From: Hymenobacter wooponensis
Lineage (GTDB): Bacteria > Bacteroidota > Bacteroidia > Cytophagales > Hymenobacteraceae
Assembly: GCF_004745865.1 (NCBI RefSeq)
Contig: NZ_SRKZ01000003.1
Coordinates: 186,001-250,000, forward strand
Direction of reading: 5' to 3'
DNA: 64,000 nucleotides
The position numbers and the translations under genes were made by a program. This document shows positions 15,284-24,720 of this stretch, piece by piece. The notes beneath the pieces were generated by a model. That model saw only the letters and a list, made by a program, of their open reading frames with translations, was not told where the DNA came from and ran no database searches. Position 1 is the first letter of the stretch. Each line of letters opens with the position of its first letter.

Positions 15284-18241
15284 TCAAAACAGCTTTAGCT
15301 GCGATTTAGGCGTCTTTAGTACGGCCTGGGCTTGGGCTACATCAGCGGCTGAGATGTCCACTGGTCCAGTATGCTCGGGCATTGGCGCTTCTTCAGCGGC
15401 AACCGATGAGTTGCTGCGCGGAATTGTGGCTGGCCCGCGCTTTTTGGCCACTTCCCGGCGCTGGGGCTCAGGGCCTTCATCGGTGAGTAAAGTCACGGCG
15501 TGAATCTTGAAGTAGTTGAGCTTGTTGCCCATGGCCTTCCAGCCTTTCACGTCAATGAACTCGTGAATCAGAAGCTTCTCCGATTCTTTATCGGCCTTCT
15601 TATCACGCTGCAGTTTTATTTCAACCTGCGGCTCCGAATGGCAGGTAGCACAGAGCAATTTAGAACCCTTGGTTTCCGATATAAAGGTGAAGCGCTTCTC
15701 CAGCGTACTGGTTTCAATTTTGAAACGCTTCACATAGTGCGTTTTGGTTTCACCCTCCGCATAAACGGCGCTGATTAGGGTCTCTGGCTCCAATTTGCGC
15801 AGCAGCACAATGTTGGGCACATCGAAGTGGTGCGCTGGGTCCGGCGACTTAAGCTCGTAGCTACCATCCTTGTACACCACCAAAATAGTGTTATCGGTGT
15901 CGAAGGTGCCTAAGTAACGACCATGGCCGGCGGTGTTGAGACGACCTACCACACTGTCGAAGAATACCTCGCGGCCGCCCAACGTGGAGTCACCGAGGCT
16001 CTTCTGCGTGATTTTCTTAATGGGCTGCTTGGTCACGATGTTCCCCATCGAGCCCTTGCCTTTAATGGCCAGCTCCGCGAAATCGAAGTCAAACTGCTTC
16101 ACGCGAGCCTGGGCTTTATCGGAAAGCTGCACGTTCACAATCTCCGATTCGGAGTTGGGGTTAGCCGTCAGATAAAGCGTTTTGGTGCCCTTGGTGCCCT
16201 TGGTCAAGTCGTAGGTTTTGTCGCGGGTAATACCCGTTACCAGGAAGCGCTTGGCAAAGCTGATGCCCGAAGCACCATCCTGATAAATCATGTTGTACAC
16301 CAGCCGGTCATCGTTCTTATTGTAAACGCCGGCGTGTAGGATGTCTTTCCCAACAAAGGTCTTCTCGGCAATTTTAGATACCATGAAGGTACCATCACGC
16401 TTGATGGCAATGATATCGTCGAGGTCGGAGCAGTCGCAGATGTACTCCACATGTTCGTCTTTCTTTAAGCCGTAGCCCACAAAACCGTCGCGGCGGTTCA
16501 CGTAGAGCTTTTGGTTAGCCACAGCCACTTTCTGGGCCGTTACTACATCAAACGTGCGCAACTGAGTTTTACGCTCCCGGTTGGTACCGTACTTTTTCAG
16601 GAGCCCTTCAAAATAGTGAATGGCGTAGCGCGTGATGTTGGCCAAATGGTCGGCTACTTCCAGCAGCTCGGTTTCCAGCTTGTGGATGTATTCTTCTGCC
16701 TTAAAGCCGTCATACTTCGAAATACGCTTAATGCGGATTTCCGTCAGACGCGTGAGGTCATCTTCGGTAATGGCGCGACGCAGTACAATACGTGTGTCAT
16801 TGGCCTTGAACTTCTCCCCTTCAATGCGCACGAATTTCTTCAAGCCCGCATCAATAGTGTGCAGAATGTCTTCCCAGGTCTCGCACTCCTCAATTTTGCG
16901 GTAGATGCGGTTCTCAATGAAGATTTTCTCCAACGAAGCCGAGTGCCACTTCTCCTGCAACTCCTCCTGCCGAATTTCCAGCTCGCGCTCCAGCAAACGC
17001 ACCGTTTTCTGGGTGCTCAGGCGCAGCATATCCTCCACCGCCACAAAACGAGGCTTCTCCTCAATAATGACGCAGGTGTTAGGCGAGATGCTAATTTCGC
17101 AGTCGGTGAAGGCGTAGAGGGCATCCATGGTGAGGTCGGGGCTCACGCCCGTGGGCAGGTGCACCTGTATCTCTACCTCGGCGGCCGTGTTATCAACTAC
17201 CTTCTTGATCTTGATTTTATTCGCTTCCGAGGCCTTCACGATGCTTTCCATCAGCGCCGTAGTGGTGGTGCCGTACGGAATGTCGCGAATGATGAGCATG
17301 GTCTTATCGGCCTTCTCGATGGTAGCCCGCAAGCGAATCTTGGCGCCGCGTAGGCCACCATTGTAGTTCGTAACGTCGCAGAGGCCACCCGTGGGGAAGT
17401 CGGGGAAGAGCTGAATGTCGCGGCCGCGGAGCACGTCGATGCTGGCCTTGCACAACTCCCGGAAGTTGTGGGGCATGATCTTCGTGGAGAGGCCTACGGC
17501 AATACCCTCTACTCCTTGTGCCAGCAGCAGCGGGAACTTCACGGGCAGTGTAGTAGGCTCGCGCTTGCGGCCATCGTAGCTCATCTGCCACTCCGTAATG
17601 TCGGGGTTGAACACCACATCCAGCGCAAACTTGCTTAGGCGGGCTTCAATATAACGCGGAGCCGCCGCGCCGTCGCCGGTACGGATGTCGCCCCAATTAC
17701 CCTGCGTCTCGATAAGCAGATCCTTCTGGCCTAGGTTCACCATGGCGTCGCCAATGGAGGCATCACCGTGGGGATGGTACTGCATGGTCTGGCCGATGAC
17801 GTTAGCTACCTTGTTGAAGCGGCCATCGTCCATTTCCTTCATGGCATGCAGAATACGGCGCTGTACGGGCTTCAGGCCATCCTCAATGGCGGGCACGGCA
17901 CGCTCCAGAATTACATAGGAAGCGTAGTCCAGAAACCAGTTCTGGTACATGCCGTTCACGGTGGCCACGTCATGAATGGTCTCACCGGGCGCAAACTTAG
18001 GCTCCTCTTCTGTTTCTTCCGTTACGGGCTCTGGCTCGGTCACGGCGTCCACGTCGGCGCCCGACTCCGCGAGGAGTAGTTCGCCTGATTCGCTTACCAC
18101 AGATTGCGCGGGCTCATCCGCCGGCGTTTCAGCATCCGCCGACTGATCCGGCGCGGACCCAAACTCAAAGGAGTCGCCGGAGCCAAACAGGTTTGGTTGC
18201 TCTTCTTGATTTGGGTCTTGGGGGTTCGTCTCTTCTGACAT
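15284..18241 (-). CDS. parC: Topoisomerase IV (gyrase-like) subunit A
   Basis: This subunit cuts and rejoins double-stranded DNA and, with ParE, unlinks daughter chromosomes. In the 985-aa protein the breakage-reunion core begins near residue 95 (NWFLDYASYVILERAVP), with the helix ends QYHPHGD and the catalytic Tyr197 in AAPRYIEARL. A long coiled-coil region and C-terminal beta-propeller follow. The first 85 residues are an acidic, Glu/Asp/Ser-rich extension with no match to the core, and the last 60 are a Lys/Pro-rich tail. The core matches the Bacteroidota topo IV type rather than GyrA. parE lies 188 bp upstream on the same strand, so the pair is likely one transcriptional unit. Confidence 0.93.
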   Translation of the reverse strand: MSEETNPQDPNQEEQPNLFGSGDSFEFGSAPDQSADAETPADEPAQSVVSESGELLLAESGADVDAVTEPEPVTEETEEEPKFAPGETIHDVATVNGMYQNWFLDYASYVILERAVPAIEDGLKPVQRRILHAMKEMDDGRFNKVANVIGQTMQYHPHGDASIGDAMVNLGQKDLLIETQGNWGDIRTGDGAAAPRYIEARLSKFALDVVFNPDITEWQMSYDGRKREPTTLPVKFPLLLAQGVEGIAVGLSTKIMPHNFRELCKASIDVLRGRDIQLFPDFPTGGLCDVTNYNGGLRGAKIRLRATIEKADKTMLIIRDIPYGTTTTALMESIVKASEANKIKIKKVVDNTAAEVEIQVHLPTGVSPDLTMDALYAFTDCEISISPNTCVIIEEKPRFVAVEDMLRLSTQKTVRLLERELEIRQEELQEKWHSASLEKIFIENRIYRKIEECETWEDILHTIDAGLKKFVRIEGEKFKANDTRIVLRRAITEDDLTRLTEIRIKRISKYDGFKAEEYIHKLETELLEVADHLANITRYAIHYFEGLLKKYGTNRERKTQLRTFDVVTAQKVAVANQKLYVNRRDGFVGYGLKKDEHVEYICDCSDLDDIIAIKRDGTFMVSKIAEKTFVGKDILHAGVYNKNDDRLVYNMIYQDGASGISFAKRFLVTGITRDKTYDLTKGTKGTKTLYLTANPNSESEIVNVQLSDKAQARVKQFDFDFAELAIKGKGSMGNIVTKQPIKKITQKSLGDSTLGGREVFFDSVVGRLNTAGHGRYLGTFDTDNTILVVYKDGSYELKSPDPAHHFDVPNIVLLRKLEPETLISAVYAEGETKTHYVKRFKIETSTLEKRFTFISETKGSKLLCATCHSEPQVEIKLQRDKKADKESEKLLIHEFIDVKGWKAMGNKLNYFKIHAVTLLTDEGPEPQRREVAKKRGPATIPRSNSSVAAEEAPMPEHTGPVDISAADVAQAQAVLKTPKSQLKLF

Positions 18242-18429
18242 TACGGGGTGTGGCCTAGGACCACGGTTATTGTTCTTGTACCTCTCTCCTGCTCTCCCGC
18301 CATGAAAGCTAGGAAAGCAGAAGGTTTTAAACTATTTACTGTCCAGCTTCTGCTGGTATTACCTGGCTGGTGTACAGGCCTCGCTATGGCGCTAGGCCAC
18401 TTAGGGCAGCCGGCTGAAACCGCCTTAGG

Positions 18430-20346
18430 TTAGGCTAGGTCTTCTTCGGGTACTTCCTCAACGGGGAGAACATCAGAAGTCACCAAATCCTTCTCTAGAC
18501 GAAGATTTTCGATGATAAATTCCTGACGAGCTGGCGTGTTTTTGCCCATGTAGTAGTTCAGTACTTGCTGAATACTGCGGTCGGATTGCAGAATCACGGG
18601 CTCCAGCTTGATGTTGTCGCCGATAAACTTACCAAACTCATCTGGAGAAATCTCGCCCAACCCTTTAAAGCGCGTTACTTCGGGGTTGCGGCCCAGCTTG
18701 CGCATGGCGGCCTGCTTCTCCTGCTCGTTGTAGCAGTAGATGGTGGTTTTCTTGTTGCGCACCCGGAACAACGGCGTTTCCAGAATGAACACGTGGCCGT
18801 TGCGAACCAGGTCGGGGAAGAATTGTAGGAAGAAGGTGAGCAGCAACAACCGGATGTGCATACCGTCTACGTCGGCGTCGGTGGCAATTACTACGCGGTT
18901 GTAGCGCAGGCCTTCAATGCCTTCCTCAATGTTGAGCGCGTGCTGGAGCAAGTTCAGCTCCTCGTTTTCATACACTATCTTCTTCTTCAGCCCGAAGCAG
19001 TTCAGGGGCTTACCGCGCAGGGAGAAAACGGCTTCTGTCTCTACGTTCCGGCTTTTGGTAATGGAGCCCGATGCGGAGTCACCTTCCGTGATAAAGAGCG
19101 TGGTCAGGGCCTCCGCTTCCTGCTTGCCTTCGCCGAGGTGGAATCGGCAGTCGCGGAGCTTGCGGTTGTGGAGGTTGGCTTTCTTGGCGCGCTGGTTGGC
19201 CAGCTTCTTCACACCCGCCATATCCTTCCGTTCCCGCTCGCTTTGCTCAATGCGCTTGCGTAGGGCGTCAGCAACTGCCTGATTTTTGTGCAGGTAATTG
19301 TCGAGGTGCTCCTTCACGAAGTCGAGAACAAATCCGCGCACCGTAGGCCCATCAGGCCCCATGTTGATGGAGCCTAACTTGGTTTTAGTCTGCGACTCGA
19401 ATACTGGCTCCTGCACCCGAACGGAAATGGCCGCCACAATGGAAGCGCGAATATCGGCGGCATCATACTCCTTCTTGTAAAACTCGCGCACCGTTTTTAC
19501 TACAGCCTCACGGAAGGCTGCCAGGTGAGTACCGCCCTGCGTGGTGTACTGGCCGTTTACGAAGGAATAATACTCTTCCCCGTAGTCGTTGCCATGGGTG
19601 AGAGCCAGTTCAATATCCTCTCCCTTCAGGTGAATGATAGGGTACTTAATCGATTCAGGATCGGCTTTGCGAGCCAACAGGTCCAGCAGGCCATTCTCGG
19701 AGTAGTACTTCTGGCCGTTGAAGTTGATTGTCAGACCTGCATTCAGGTACACGTAGTTCCAGATCTGATTTTCCAGGTACTCCGGGATGAAGCGGTAGTT
19801 GCGGAAAATAGAATCGTCGGGCTGGAACGTGAACAGCGTGCCGTTGCGCTGGCTGGTTTTCTGGGGCTTAAGGTCACTGGTAAGCACACCCTGGGAGAAT
19901 TCCGCCGACTTCATCATGCCCTCCCGGACACTCTGCACCAAAAAGTAATTGCTGAGCGCGTTAACCGCCTTGGTGCCGACGCCGTTTAAGCCTACAGACT
20001 TCTGGAAGACCTTCGAGTCGTACTTGCCACCTGTATTAATCTTACTTACTACTTCCACCACTTTGCCCAGCGGAATACCCCGGCCATAGTCACGTACCTG
20101 CACGCGTTGATCGGAGATTTTGATGTCGATGGTACGCCCGTGGCCCATTACGTGCTCGTCAATCGAGTTGTCGATGACTTCTTTTACCAGCACATAAATG
20201 CCGTCATCGTAGCTGGAGCCATCCCCGAGTTTACCAATGTACATGCCTGGGCGCAGGCGAATGTGCTCACGCCAGTCCAGCGAGCGAATGCTGTCCTCGG
20301 TGTAGCCATGATCGGGGGTTGCGGCGGGTACTTGTTCTTCAGCCAT
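18430..20346 (-). CDS. parE: Topoisomerase IV (gyrase-like) subunit B
   Basis: This ATPase subunit drives strand passage by topoisomerase IV. The 638-aa protein shows the GHKL ATP site motifs ([22 protein letters not shown] and [11 protein letters not shown] near residues 55-130), the transducer domain and the TOPRIM domain (EGDSASGS near 420 and [12 protein letters not shown] near 490). Its length, and the absence of the extra insert of proteobacterial GyrB, agree with ParE. It starts at the ATG at 20346. parC follows downstream, and a stop of 188 bp with no terminator separates them. Confidence 0.93.
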   Translation of the reverse strand: MAEEQVPAATPDHGYTEDSIRSLDWREHIRLRPGMYIGKLGDGSSYDDGIYVLVKEVIDNSIDEHVMGHGRTIDIKISDQRVQVRDYGRGIPLGKVVEVVSKINTGGKYDSKVFQKSVGLNGVGTKAVNALSNYFLVQSVREGMMKSAEFSQGVLTSDLKPQKTSQRNGTLFTFQPDDSIFRNYRFIPEYLENQIWNYVYLNAGLTINFNGQKYYSENGLLDLLARKADPESIKYPIIHLKGEDIELALTHGNDYGEEYYSFVNGQYTTQGGTHLAAFREAVVKTVREFYKKEYDAADIRASIVAAISVRVQEPVFESQTKTKLGSINMGPDGPTVRGFVLDFVKEHLDNYLHKNQAVADALRKRIEQSERERKDMAGVKKLANQRAKKANLHNRKLRDCRFHLGEGKQEAEALTTLFITEGDSASGSITKSRNVETEAVFSLRGKPLNCFGLKKKIVYENEELNLLQHALNIEEGIEGLRYNRVVIATDADVDGMHIRLLLLTFFLQFFPDLVRNGHVFILETPLFRVRNKKTTIYCYNEQEKQAAMRKLGRNPEVTRFKGLGEISPDEFGKFIGDNIKLEPVILQSDRSIQQVLNYYMGKNTPARQEFIIENLRLEKDLVTSDVLPVEEVPEEDLA

Positions 20347-20540
20347 CAGAAAACTGGAATTCGAATTTGGGGTAAAATAACACAGAAAATTGACCTTTTC
20401 CGCGCTTTACTTTCGCTAGCCAAGTTAGCAATTAATAGCGTTTCAACCTAGATAAATGGCGGTTTGTTCCCACAGTAGCGCCTAAATAACCTCATTTCCT
20501 TCTTCTTCACACCTCTCACCATCCCAACGATATTAGCAAA

Positions 20541-21725
20541 ATGTTTCCTCCCGCTAGTCAACATCATCTGCCCCCCTCCGGACATACGCCTAATCCGGTA
20601 GTGAAGCAGTCGCCCATGATACAGTTCGCCTTCTTCATGCTGGGGGCAGTGCTGCTGATCTATACCCTTAACAGGCTAGACGATATCCTGTTGCCATTGC
20701 TGTTTTCGGCACTGTTTACGCTGCTACTGCTGCCTATTTGCCGGTGGCTTGAGTTGCGAGGCATTCCCCGAATACTGAGCATTATTATATGCCTGCTAAT
20801 GCTACTGCTATTCTTAGCAGGCATTATCCTGGGCTTTGGCTCCCAGCTTACGCAGTTCCAGTCTGAAATTCCGAAGCTGCAAGACAAGATGATGCAGTTC
20901 TTTACGGATGCTCAGGCCTGGGCTCACAATAAGTTTGGCTATGAGCCCATGAGCATTGAGGAAGTAAAGGAGTCGACAGTAAAAGCCCTGAAGAAATCGG
21001 GGGGCACATACCTTGGCACCACGCTTAACACGACTACCTCAGTGTTCAGCAATTTGGCGCAGGTGCTTATTTACATCTTCTGCTTGCTGCTGTACCGCGA
21101 CCATCTGCGCCAATTCATGTTCCGTTTCGTGTCGCCGGATAAGCGCACCTTCGTGCTTCACACCGTCGACAATATTCAAACCGTTGTGCAGGCCTATATC
21201 TCTGGTTTGTTCAAGGTCATCATCATTGTTGCCGTTCTCAATGGCATAGGCCTACTGGCGCTAGGAGTGAAATTTGCCATCTTCTTCGCCATTTTCGCTT
21301 CCGTGCTAGCGGTTATTCCCTACATCGGAATTATGATTGGGGCAACAATACCGGCTATTATCACGCTGGTAGAAACCGGCTCAGTGGTGCAGGCAGGCCT
21401 AGTAATCGGTGTTTTTGTGTTTGTGCAATTCTTGGAGGGCAACTTTATTACCCCGATGATTACGGGCTCTCAGGTTAGCATTAACCCATTGGCCGCTATT
21501 CTGGCCCTGATCTTGGGCAATGCTCTGTGGGGAACCCCCGGCATGATTCTGAGCATTCCCATGATTGCGGTAATCAAAGTGGTACTTGACACCAATAAGG
21601 TAACGGAACCCTGGGGCTTTTTGCTGGGTGATACAGCCGAAGGAGACGACTCAACTAAACCCGAAGCTAAACAGCCTGGTGGCATAAAGAAGCTCTGGGA
21701 CCGAGCCTTCGGCAAGGCAGCCTAG
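20541..21725 (+). CDS. AI-2E family transporter
   Basis: The 394-aa protein has about eight membrane helices in the order of the AI-2E (YdiK/TqsA/PerM) family: two pairs at the N-terminus (IQFAFFMLGAVLLIYTLNRL onward), a soluble loop (about 100-160) and a C-terminal block with the family motif FVQFLEGNFITPMITGSQV near residue 305. The family includes exporters of autoinducer-2 and sodium/proton antiporters, so the substrate is open. The C-terminal 40 residues are a charged cytoplasmic tail. The gene is divergent from parE and closed by a terminator. Confidence 0.9.
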   Translation: MFPPASQHHLPPSGHTPNPVVKQSPMIQFAFFMLGAVLLIYTLNRLDDILLPLLFSALFTLLLLPICRWLELRGIPRILSIIICLLMLLLFLAGIILGFGSQLTQFQSEIPKLQDKMMQFFTDAQAWAHNKFGYEPMSIEEVKESTVKALKKSGGTYLGTTLNTTTSVFSNLAQVLIYIFCLLLYRDHLRQFMFRFVSPDKRTFVLHTVDNIQTVVQAYISGLFKVIIIVAVLNGIGLLALGVKFAIFFAIFASVLAVIPYIGIMIGATIPAIITLVETGSVVQAGLVIGVFVFVQFLEGNFITPMITGSQVSINPLAAILALILGNALWGTPGMILSIPMIAVIKVVLDTNKVTEPWGFLLGDTAEGDDSTKPEAKQPGGIKKLWDRAFGKAA

Positions 21726-21744
21726 CCCACTTCTAAACGTTATC

Positions 21745-21787
21745 AAAGGCCTTCACATCGCGTGTTTTGCGAGTGGGGGCCTTTTTG
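21745..21787 (+). terminator. Terminator of the AI-2E family gene
   Basis: AAAGGCC pairs with GGCCTTT across a partly paired 25-nt middle, and a T-run follows. Confidence 0.75.
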
Positions 21788-21933
21788 CATCTAGAAAAGT
21801 TTAAATGCTATTATCCCAAATTATGTACCGACGAGAAAGCAACCTAGCCTTGCACAAGAGGGTATAAAGCTCAGGTAGCCGCTTCCGGCGGTATTACCGC
21901 ATCATACTGTAAACCCTTGAAACTCTCTTCATC

Positions 21934-22404
21934 ATGGCAACTATCTCTGGCGAAGCCGCCCGCGCTTACAACGACCTCGTAGAAATCAATAAAACGGCTG
22001 CTAAAGGCTATCAGGAAGCTGCTGAAGGCGTATCTAGCCCCGATCTCAAATCGCAGCTGAGCCAGTTCAGCCAGCAGCGCGCTCAATTCGCCTCGGAGCT
22101 GTCGCAGCATGCACAGCAGTTTGGCATTTCGGTTGAGAACGACAACACGATTGAAGGTGTAGTAGCGGATGCCGCTGCTGCCGTACATCGTGGCTGGATC
22201 AATATTAAATCGGCTATTACTGGCCAAGACGACTCGGCTATTCTGGGCGAGTGCGAAACTGGCGACGCTACGGCTCTCTCGTCCTATGAAACGGCGCTGA
22301 AATCGAACGAGCTTCCTGCTGAAGCCCGCAACGTAATTCAGAAGCAGCACGGCGAAATCTTGTCGGCTAAGAACTGGGTTACCCAGCACAAAGGCACTCG
22401 CTAG
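21934..22404 (+). CDS. PA2169-type four-helix-bundle protein (DUF2383)
   Basis: The 156-aa protein is a ferritin-like four-helix bundle of the DUF2383 family. Typical segments are the first helix ARAYNDLVEINKTAAKGYQE, the Gln/Ser-rich second helix (LSQFSQQRAQFASELSQ), GWINIKSAITGQDDSAILGE, and the last helix ARNVIQKQHGEILSAKNWV. It has no signal peptide and is presumably cytoplasmic. No metal site is clear. Related genes are often induced by stress in Bacteroidota, but nothing here shows regulation. It has its own terminator and is followed by a separately promoted nuclease gene. Confidence 0.85.
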   Translation: MATISGEAARAYNDLVEINKTAAKGYQEAAEGVSSPDLKSQLSQFSQQRAQFASELSQHAQQFGISVENDNTIEGVVADAAAAVHRGWINIKSAITGQDDSAILGECETGDATALSSYETALKSNELPAEARNVIQKQHGEILSAKNWVTQHKGTR

Positions 22405-22428
22405 GCCTATCTGGCAACTATTTTAGAA

Positions 22429-22457
22429 AAGGCTCACCACATGGTGAGCCTTTTTTG
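22429..22457 (+). terminator. Terminator of the DUF2383 gene
   Basis: AAGGCTCACCA and TGGTGAGCCTT form a perfect stem with a very short loop, followed by six T residues. Confidence 0.9.
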
Positions 22458-22523
22458 TTGTTACCAAAGCAGTAACAATAGTTAGACCCTGGCCTACGCA
22501 CCGAATGCAACCTTTGGAAAGCG

Positions 22524-22531
22524 TATCTTTG
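22524..22531 (+). promoter_or_regulatory. -7 promoter element of the DnaQ/GIY-YIG gene
   Basis: TATCTTTG matches TAnnTTTG exactly, 45 bp before the TTG start of the gene. No good -33 TTG is seen. Confidence 0.55.
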
Positions 22532-22576
22532 TTACCAATTTGATTAGCACGTTTCTTACCTGATTTCGAGCCGCTT

Positions 22577-24073
22577 TTGTACGCCATCATTGACTTAGAA
22601 ACTACCGGCGGTCAGCCCACGCAAGACCGCATCACGGAAATTGCCATTTATATCCACGACGGTGAAAAGGTGGTGGATGAGTATAGCACGCTCGTGAACC
22701 CTGGTAGGCCTATTCCCTTCTTTATTACCCAACTCACGGGGATTTCCGACGAGATGGTGCGCGATGCCCCCAAGTTTCATGAGGTGGCCCGCAAAGTGGT
22801 AGAAATGACGGAGGGTTGCGTGTTCGTAGCCCACAACGTGCGCTTCGACTATAGCTTTCTGAAAAAAGAGTTTGCGGACCTAGGCTATAACTACTCCCGT
22901 AAAACCTTGTGCACGGTGCGGCTGAGTAGGTCCCTGATGCCTGGCCAGCCTAGCTATAGCCTGGGCAAGCTGTGTCAGAACATTGGCATTCCCCTCCACG
23001 ACCGGCACCGGGCTTCTGGCGATGCGGCGGCCACGGCCATCTTATTCGGGCGGTTGCTGAAAATTTCGCAACAGGAAGAGGCCCTAGTAGCACCTGGCCT
23101 GAGCCCCGCTGAAACCTTAGCCGCCGTAGACGCTACTGCTCCTTCAGGCCGGCAACCCAAAGCGGCGGCGGTGAGCACCAAGCAGCCTTCAACCCGCAAG
23201 ATCAAAGCAGTACAGGAGGCTATCCGAACGGCCCTACTGCCCCCGAACATTACTCCCGAGAAAGTGGCTTCGCTACCTCAGGAGGCGGGCGTGTACTACT
23301 TCTATGATCAGCAGGGCGAGGTGATTTATGTTGGTAAGAGCATCAACATATACAAGCGGATTCAGCAGCACTTTGCCGTCGATTATAAGTCGCGCAAGAG
23401 CCTAGAGTTTAAGAACTCTATCTCTGACATTACGTGGGAACTAACGGGCTCCGAGCTGGTGGCGCTGCTATATGAGTCGCACGAGATAAAGCGCATGAAG
23501 CCACTGTATAATCGGGCGCAGCGGCGGTCAGTGTTTCCGGCAGGCATCTTCTTGCGTACCGATGAAAATGGCTACAAGCGCCTGTATTATGGTCGGGCCG
23601 ACGACCACGCGGAGTCGCACCCGTTAATTGCACTAGGCAATCAGTTTAAAGCCAAAGGCTTTTTATTTCACAAGGTTTCGAAGTTTAACCTGTGCCAGAA
23701 GCTCTGTGATTTATATAAAACTACTGGCTCTTGCTTCGATTATCAGGTGCATCGCTGTAAAGGCGCTTGCATAGGCCTAGAGCCGCCTGAGGAGTACAAC
23801 CAACGGGTAGAAGAGGCTATTGAATCGTTCACGTACGAGCACGGCACCTTTGTTATCATTGGTGCGGGGCGGCATGCCACGGAGAAAAGCCTGGTAGTAG
23901 TGGAAAATGGCCGGTACTTGGGCTTTGGGTACGTAGACGAAAGCTTCTCGGCGCGGCGCTTCGTGGATTTCAAAGACGCCATTACTCGCTACAACGACAA
24001 TAAAGACGTGCAGCAGATTATACGGCAATACCTGCGTACCAAGCACAAAGACAAGGTGAAGGTATTTGCCTAG
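22577..24073 (+). CDS. DnaQ-like 3'-5' exonuclease fused to a GIY-YIG nuclease domain
   Basis: The 498-aa protein has two nuclease domains. Residues 1-165 form a DEDDh exonuclease like DNA polymerase III epsilon, with Asp6 and Glu8 in IIDLETTG, Asp91 in VRFDYSF, and His144 and Asp149 in HRASGDA. Residues about 236-320 form a GIY-YIG domain (GVYYF, then VIYVGKS, with Arg261), as in UvrC and Cho. A C-terminal Cys/His-containing region (about 370-410) follows. Such fusions are known in several phyla and are thought to act in nucleotide excision repair, but the role here is inferred. It starts with TTG at 22577, because the exonuclease motif begins immediately after it and no ATG or GTG lies upstream in frame near the promoter. 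Confidence 0.88.
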   Translation: MYAIIDLETTGGQPTQDRITEIAIYIHDGEKVVDEYSTLVNPGRPIPFFITQLTGISDEMVRDAPKFHEVARKVVEMTEGCVFVAHNVRFDYSFLKKEFADLGYNYSRKTLCTVRLSRSLMPGQPSYSLGKLCQNIGIPLHDRHRASGDAAATAILFGRLLKISQQEEALVAPGLSPAETLAAVDATAPSGRQPKAAAVSTKQPSTRKIKAVQEAIRTALLPPNITPEKVASLPQEAGVYYFYDQQGEVIYVGKSINIYKRIQQHFAVDYKSRKSLEFKNSISDITWELTGSELVALLYESHEIKRMKPLYNRAQRRSVFPAGIFLRTDENGYKRLYYGRADDHAESHPLIALGNQFKAKGFLFHKVSKFNLCQKLCDLYKTTGSCFDYQVHRCKGACIGLEPPEEYNQRVEEAIESFTYEHGTFVIIGAGRHATEKSLVVVENGRYLGFGYVDESFSARRFVDFKDAITRYNDNKDVQQIIRQYLRTKHKDKVKVFA

Positions 24074-24085
24074 GCCACTGCTGCT

Positions 24086-24526
24086 CTAGCTAGGCGTAGC
24101 TCTGCCTTCATGCTGCTGGGCTATCTGCAGCCACTGCACGGCATGTGTTTCGTCATTAAAGCGCCGCATCTGATAGGTACGAGTTGGGTCAGTATCGGCC
24201 CGCTCAAACGCCTCAATGGTGTGCGTGAGCTGCTGATAGAATGGCGACAGGAGCTGACTCATGTACACCGTGCTCCCTAGCGTAGGGCTTAACGTCGGGA
24301 AAAACTCGTTGAGCCCCCAGGCAGTAGTCTCAGGATCGGCAGGTGTGCGCCGACGGCCATCGAGGAGCCAGTAAGGACAGTCGGATTGCTGAGCAGCTTC
24401 CAGAATTAATTGGTACCCTTCTCGGGTTTCGGCATTGGAAACGGGCCGAAGCCAACGCGCCACCAAGAATTTGAGATCTGACCGATAAGTAAGGGTTAGA
24501 TAATCGGGAGCAGTAAACGTGCGCAT
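24086..24526 (-). CDS. STAS-like hypothetical protein, relative of the one at 6974
   Basis: The 146-aa protein has an opening strand PDYLTLTYRSDLKFLVARWL, a helix REGYQLILEAAQQSDC, a strand YWLLDGRRRTP and a late helix THAVQWLQIAQQ. This is the same order as in the 167-aa protein at 6974-7477, including the LxDxR strand. I read both as distant STAS/SEC14-like domains, but no ligand or partner is known. It is convergent with the nuclease gene, only 12 bp apart, without a hairpin between them. Confidence 0.55.
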   Translation of the reverse strand: MRTFTAPDYLTLTYRSDLKFLVARWLRPVSNAETREGYQLILEAAQQSDCPYWLLDGRRRTPADPETTAWGLNEFFPTLSPTLGSTVYMSQLLSPFYQQLTHTIEAFERADTDPTRTYQMRRFNDETHAVQWLQIAQQHEGRATPS

Positions 24527-24544
24527 TATACTAGTACTAAACTA

Positions 24545-24552
24545 CAAACTTA
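24545..24552 (-). promoter_or_regulatory. -7 promoter element of the STAS-like gene
   Basis: The minus strand reads TAAGTTTG, an exact TAnnTTTG match, 18 bp before the ATG. The leader would be very short. No -33 TTG at proper spacing. Confidence 0.5.
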
Positions 24553-24720
24553 CGATAAGGCGGCAATTGTGCTTTGAGTGGCTTATCAGCTCACCAGAGC
24601 TAGCCAACCCAGGTGCCCCTGCTTTGCAAGTAGTATTCTTTACTGCTCTAGCTTAGCCAAGGTTACCAGCCTCCAGCGGGCCACCTAGTGAAACGGAAGC
24701 CTGTTTGCCGAACCTTGGGA

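Noticed and set aside
15284-20346. GyrA/GyrB instead of ParC/ParE
   Set aside because: The B subunit is short and lacks the GyrB insert, and the A subunit core is of the Bacteroidota topo IV kind; I keep some doubt.
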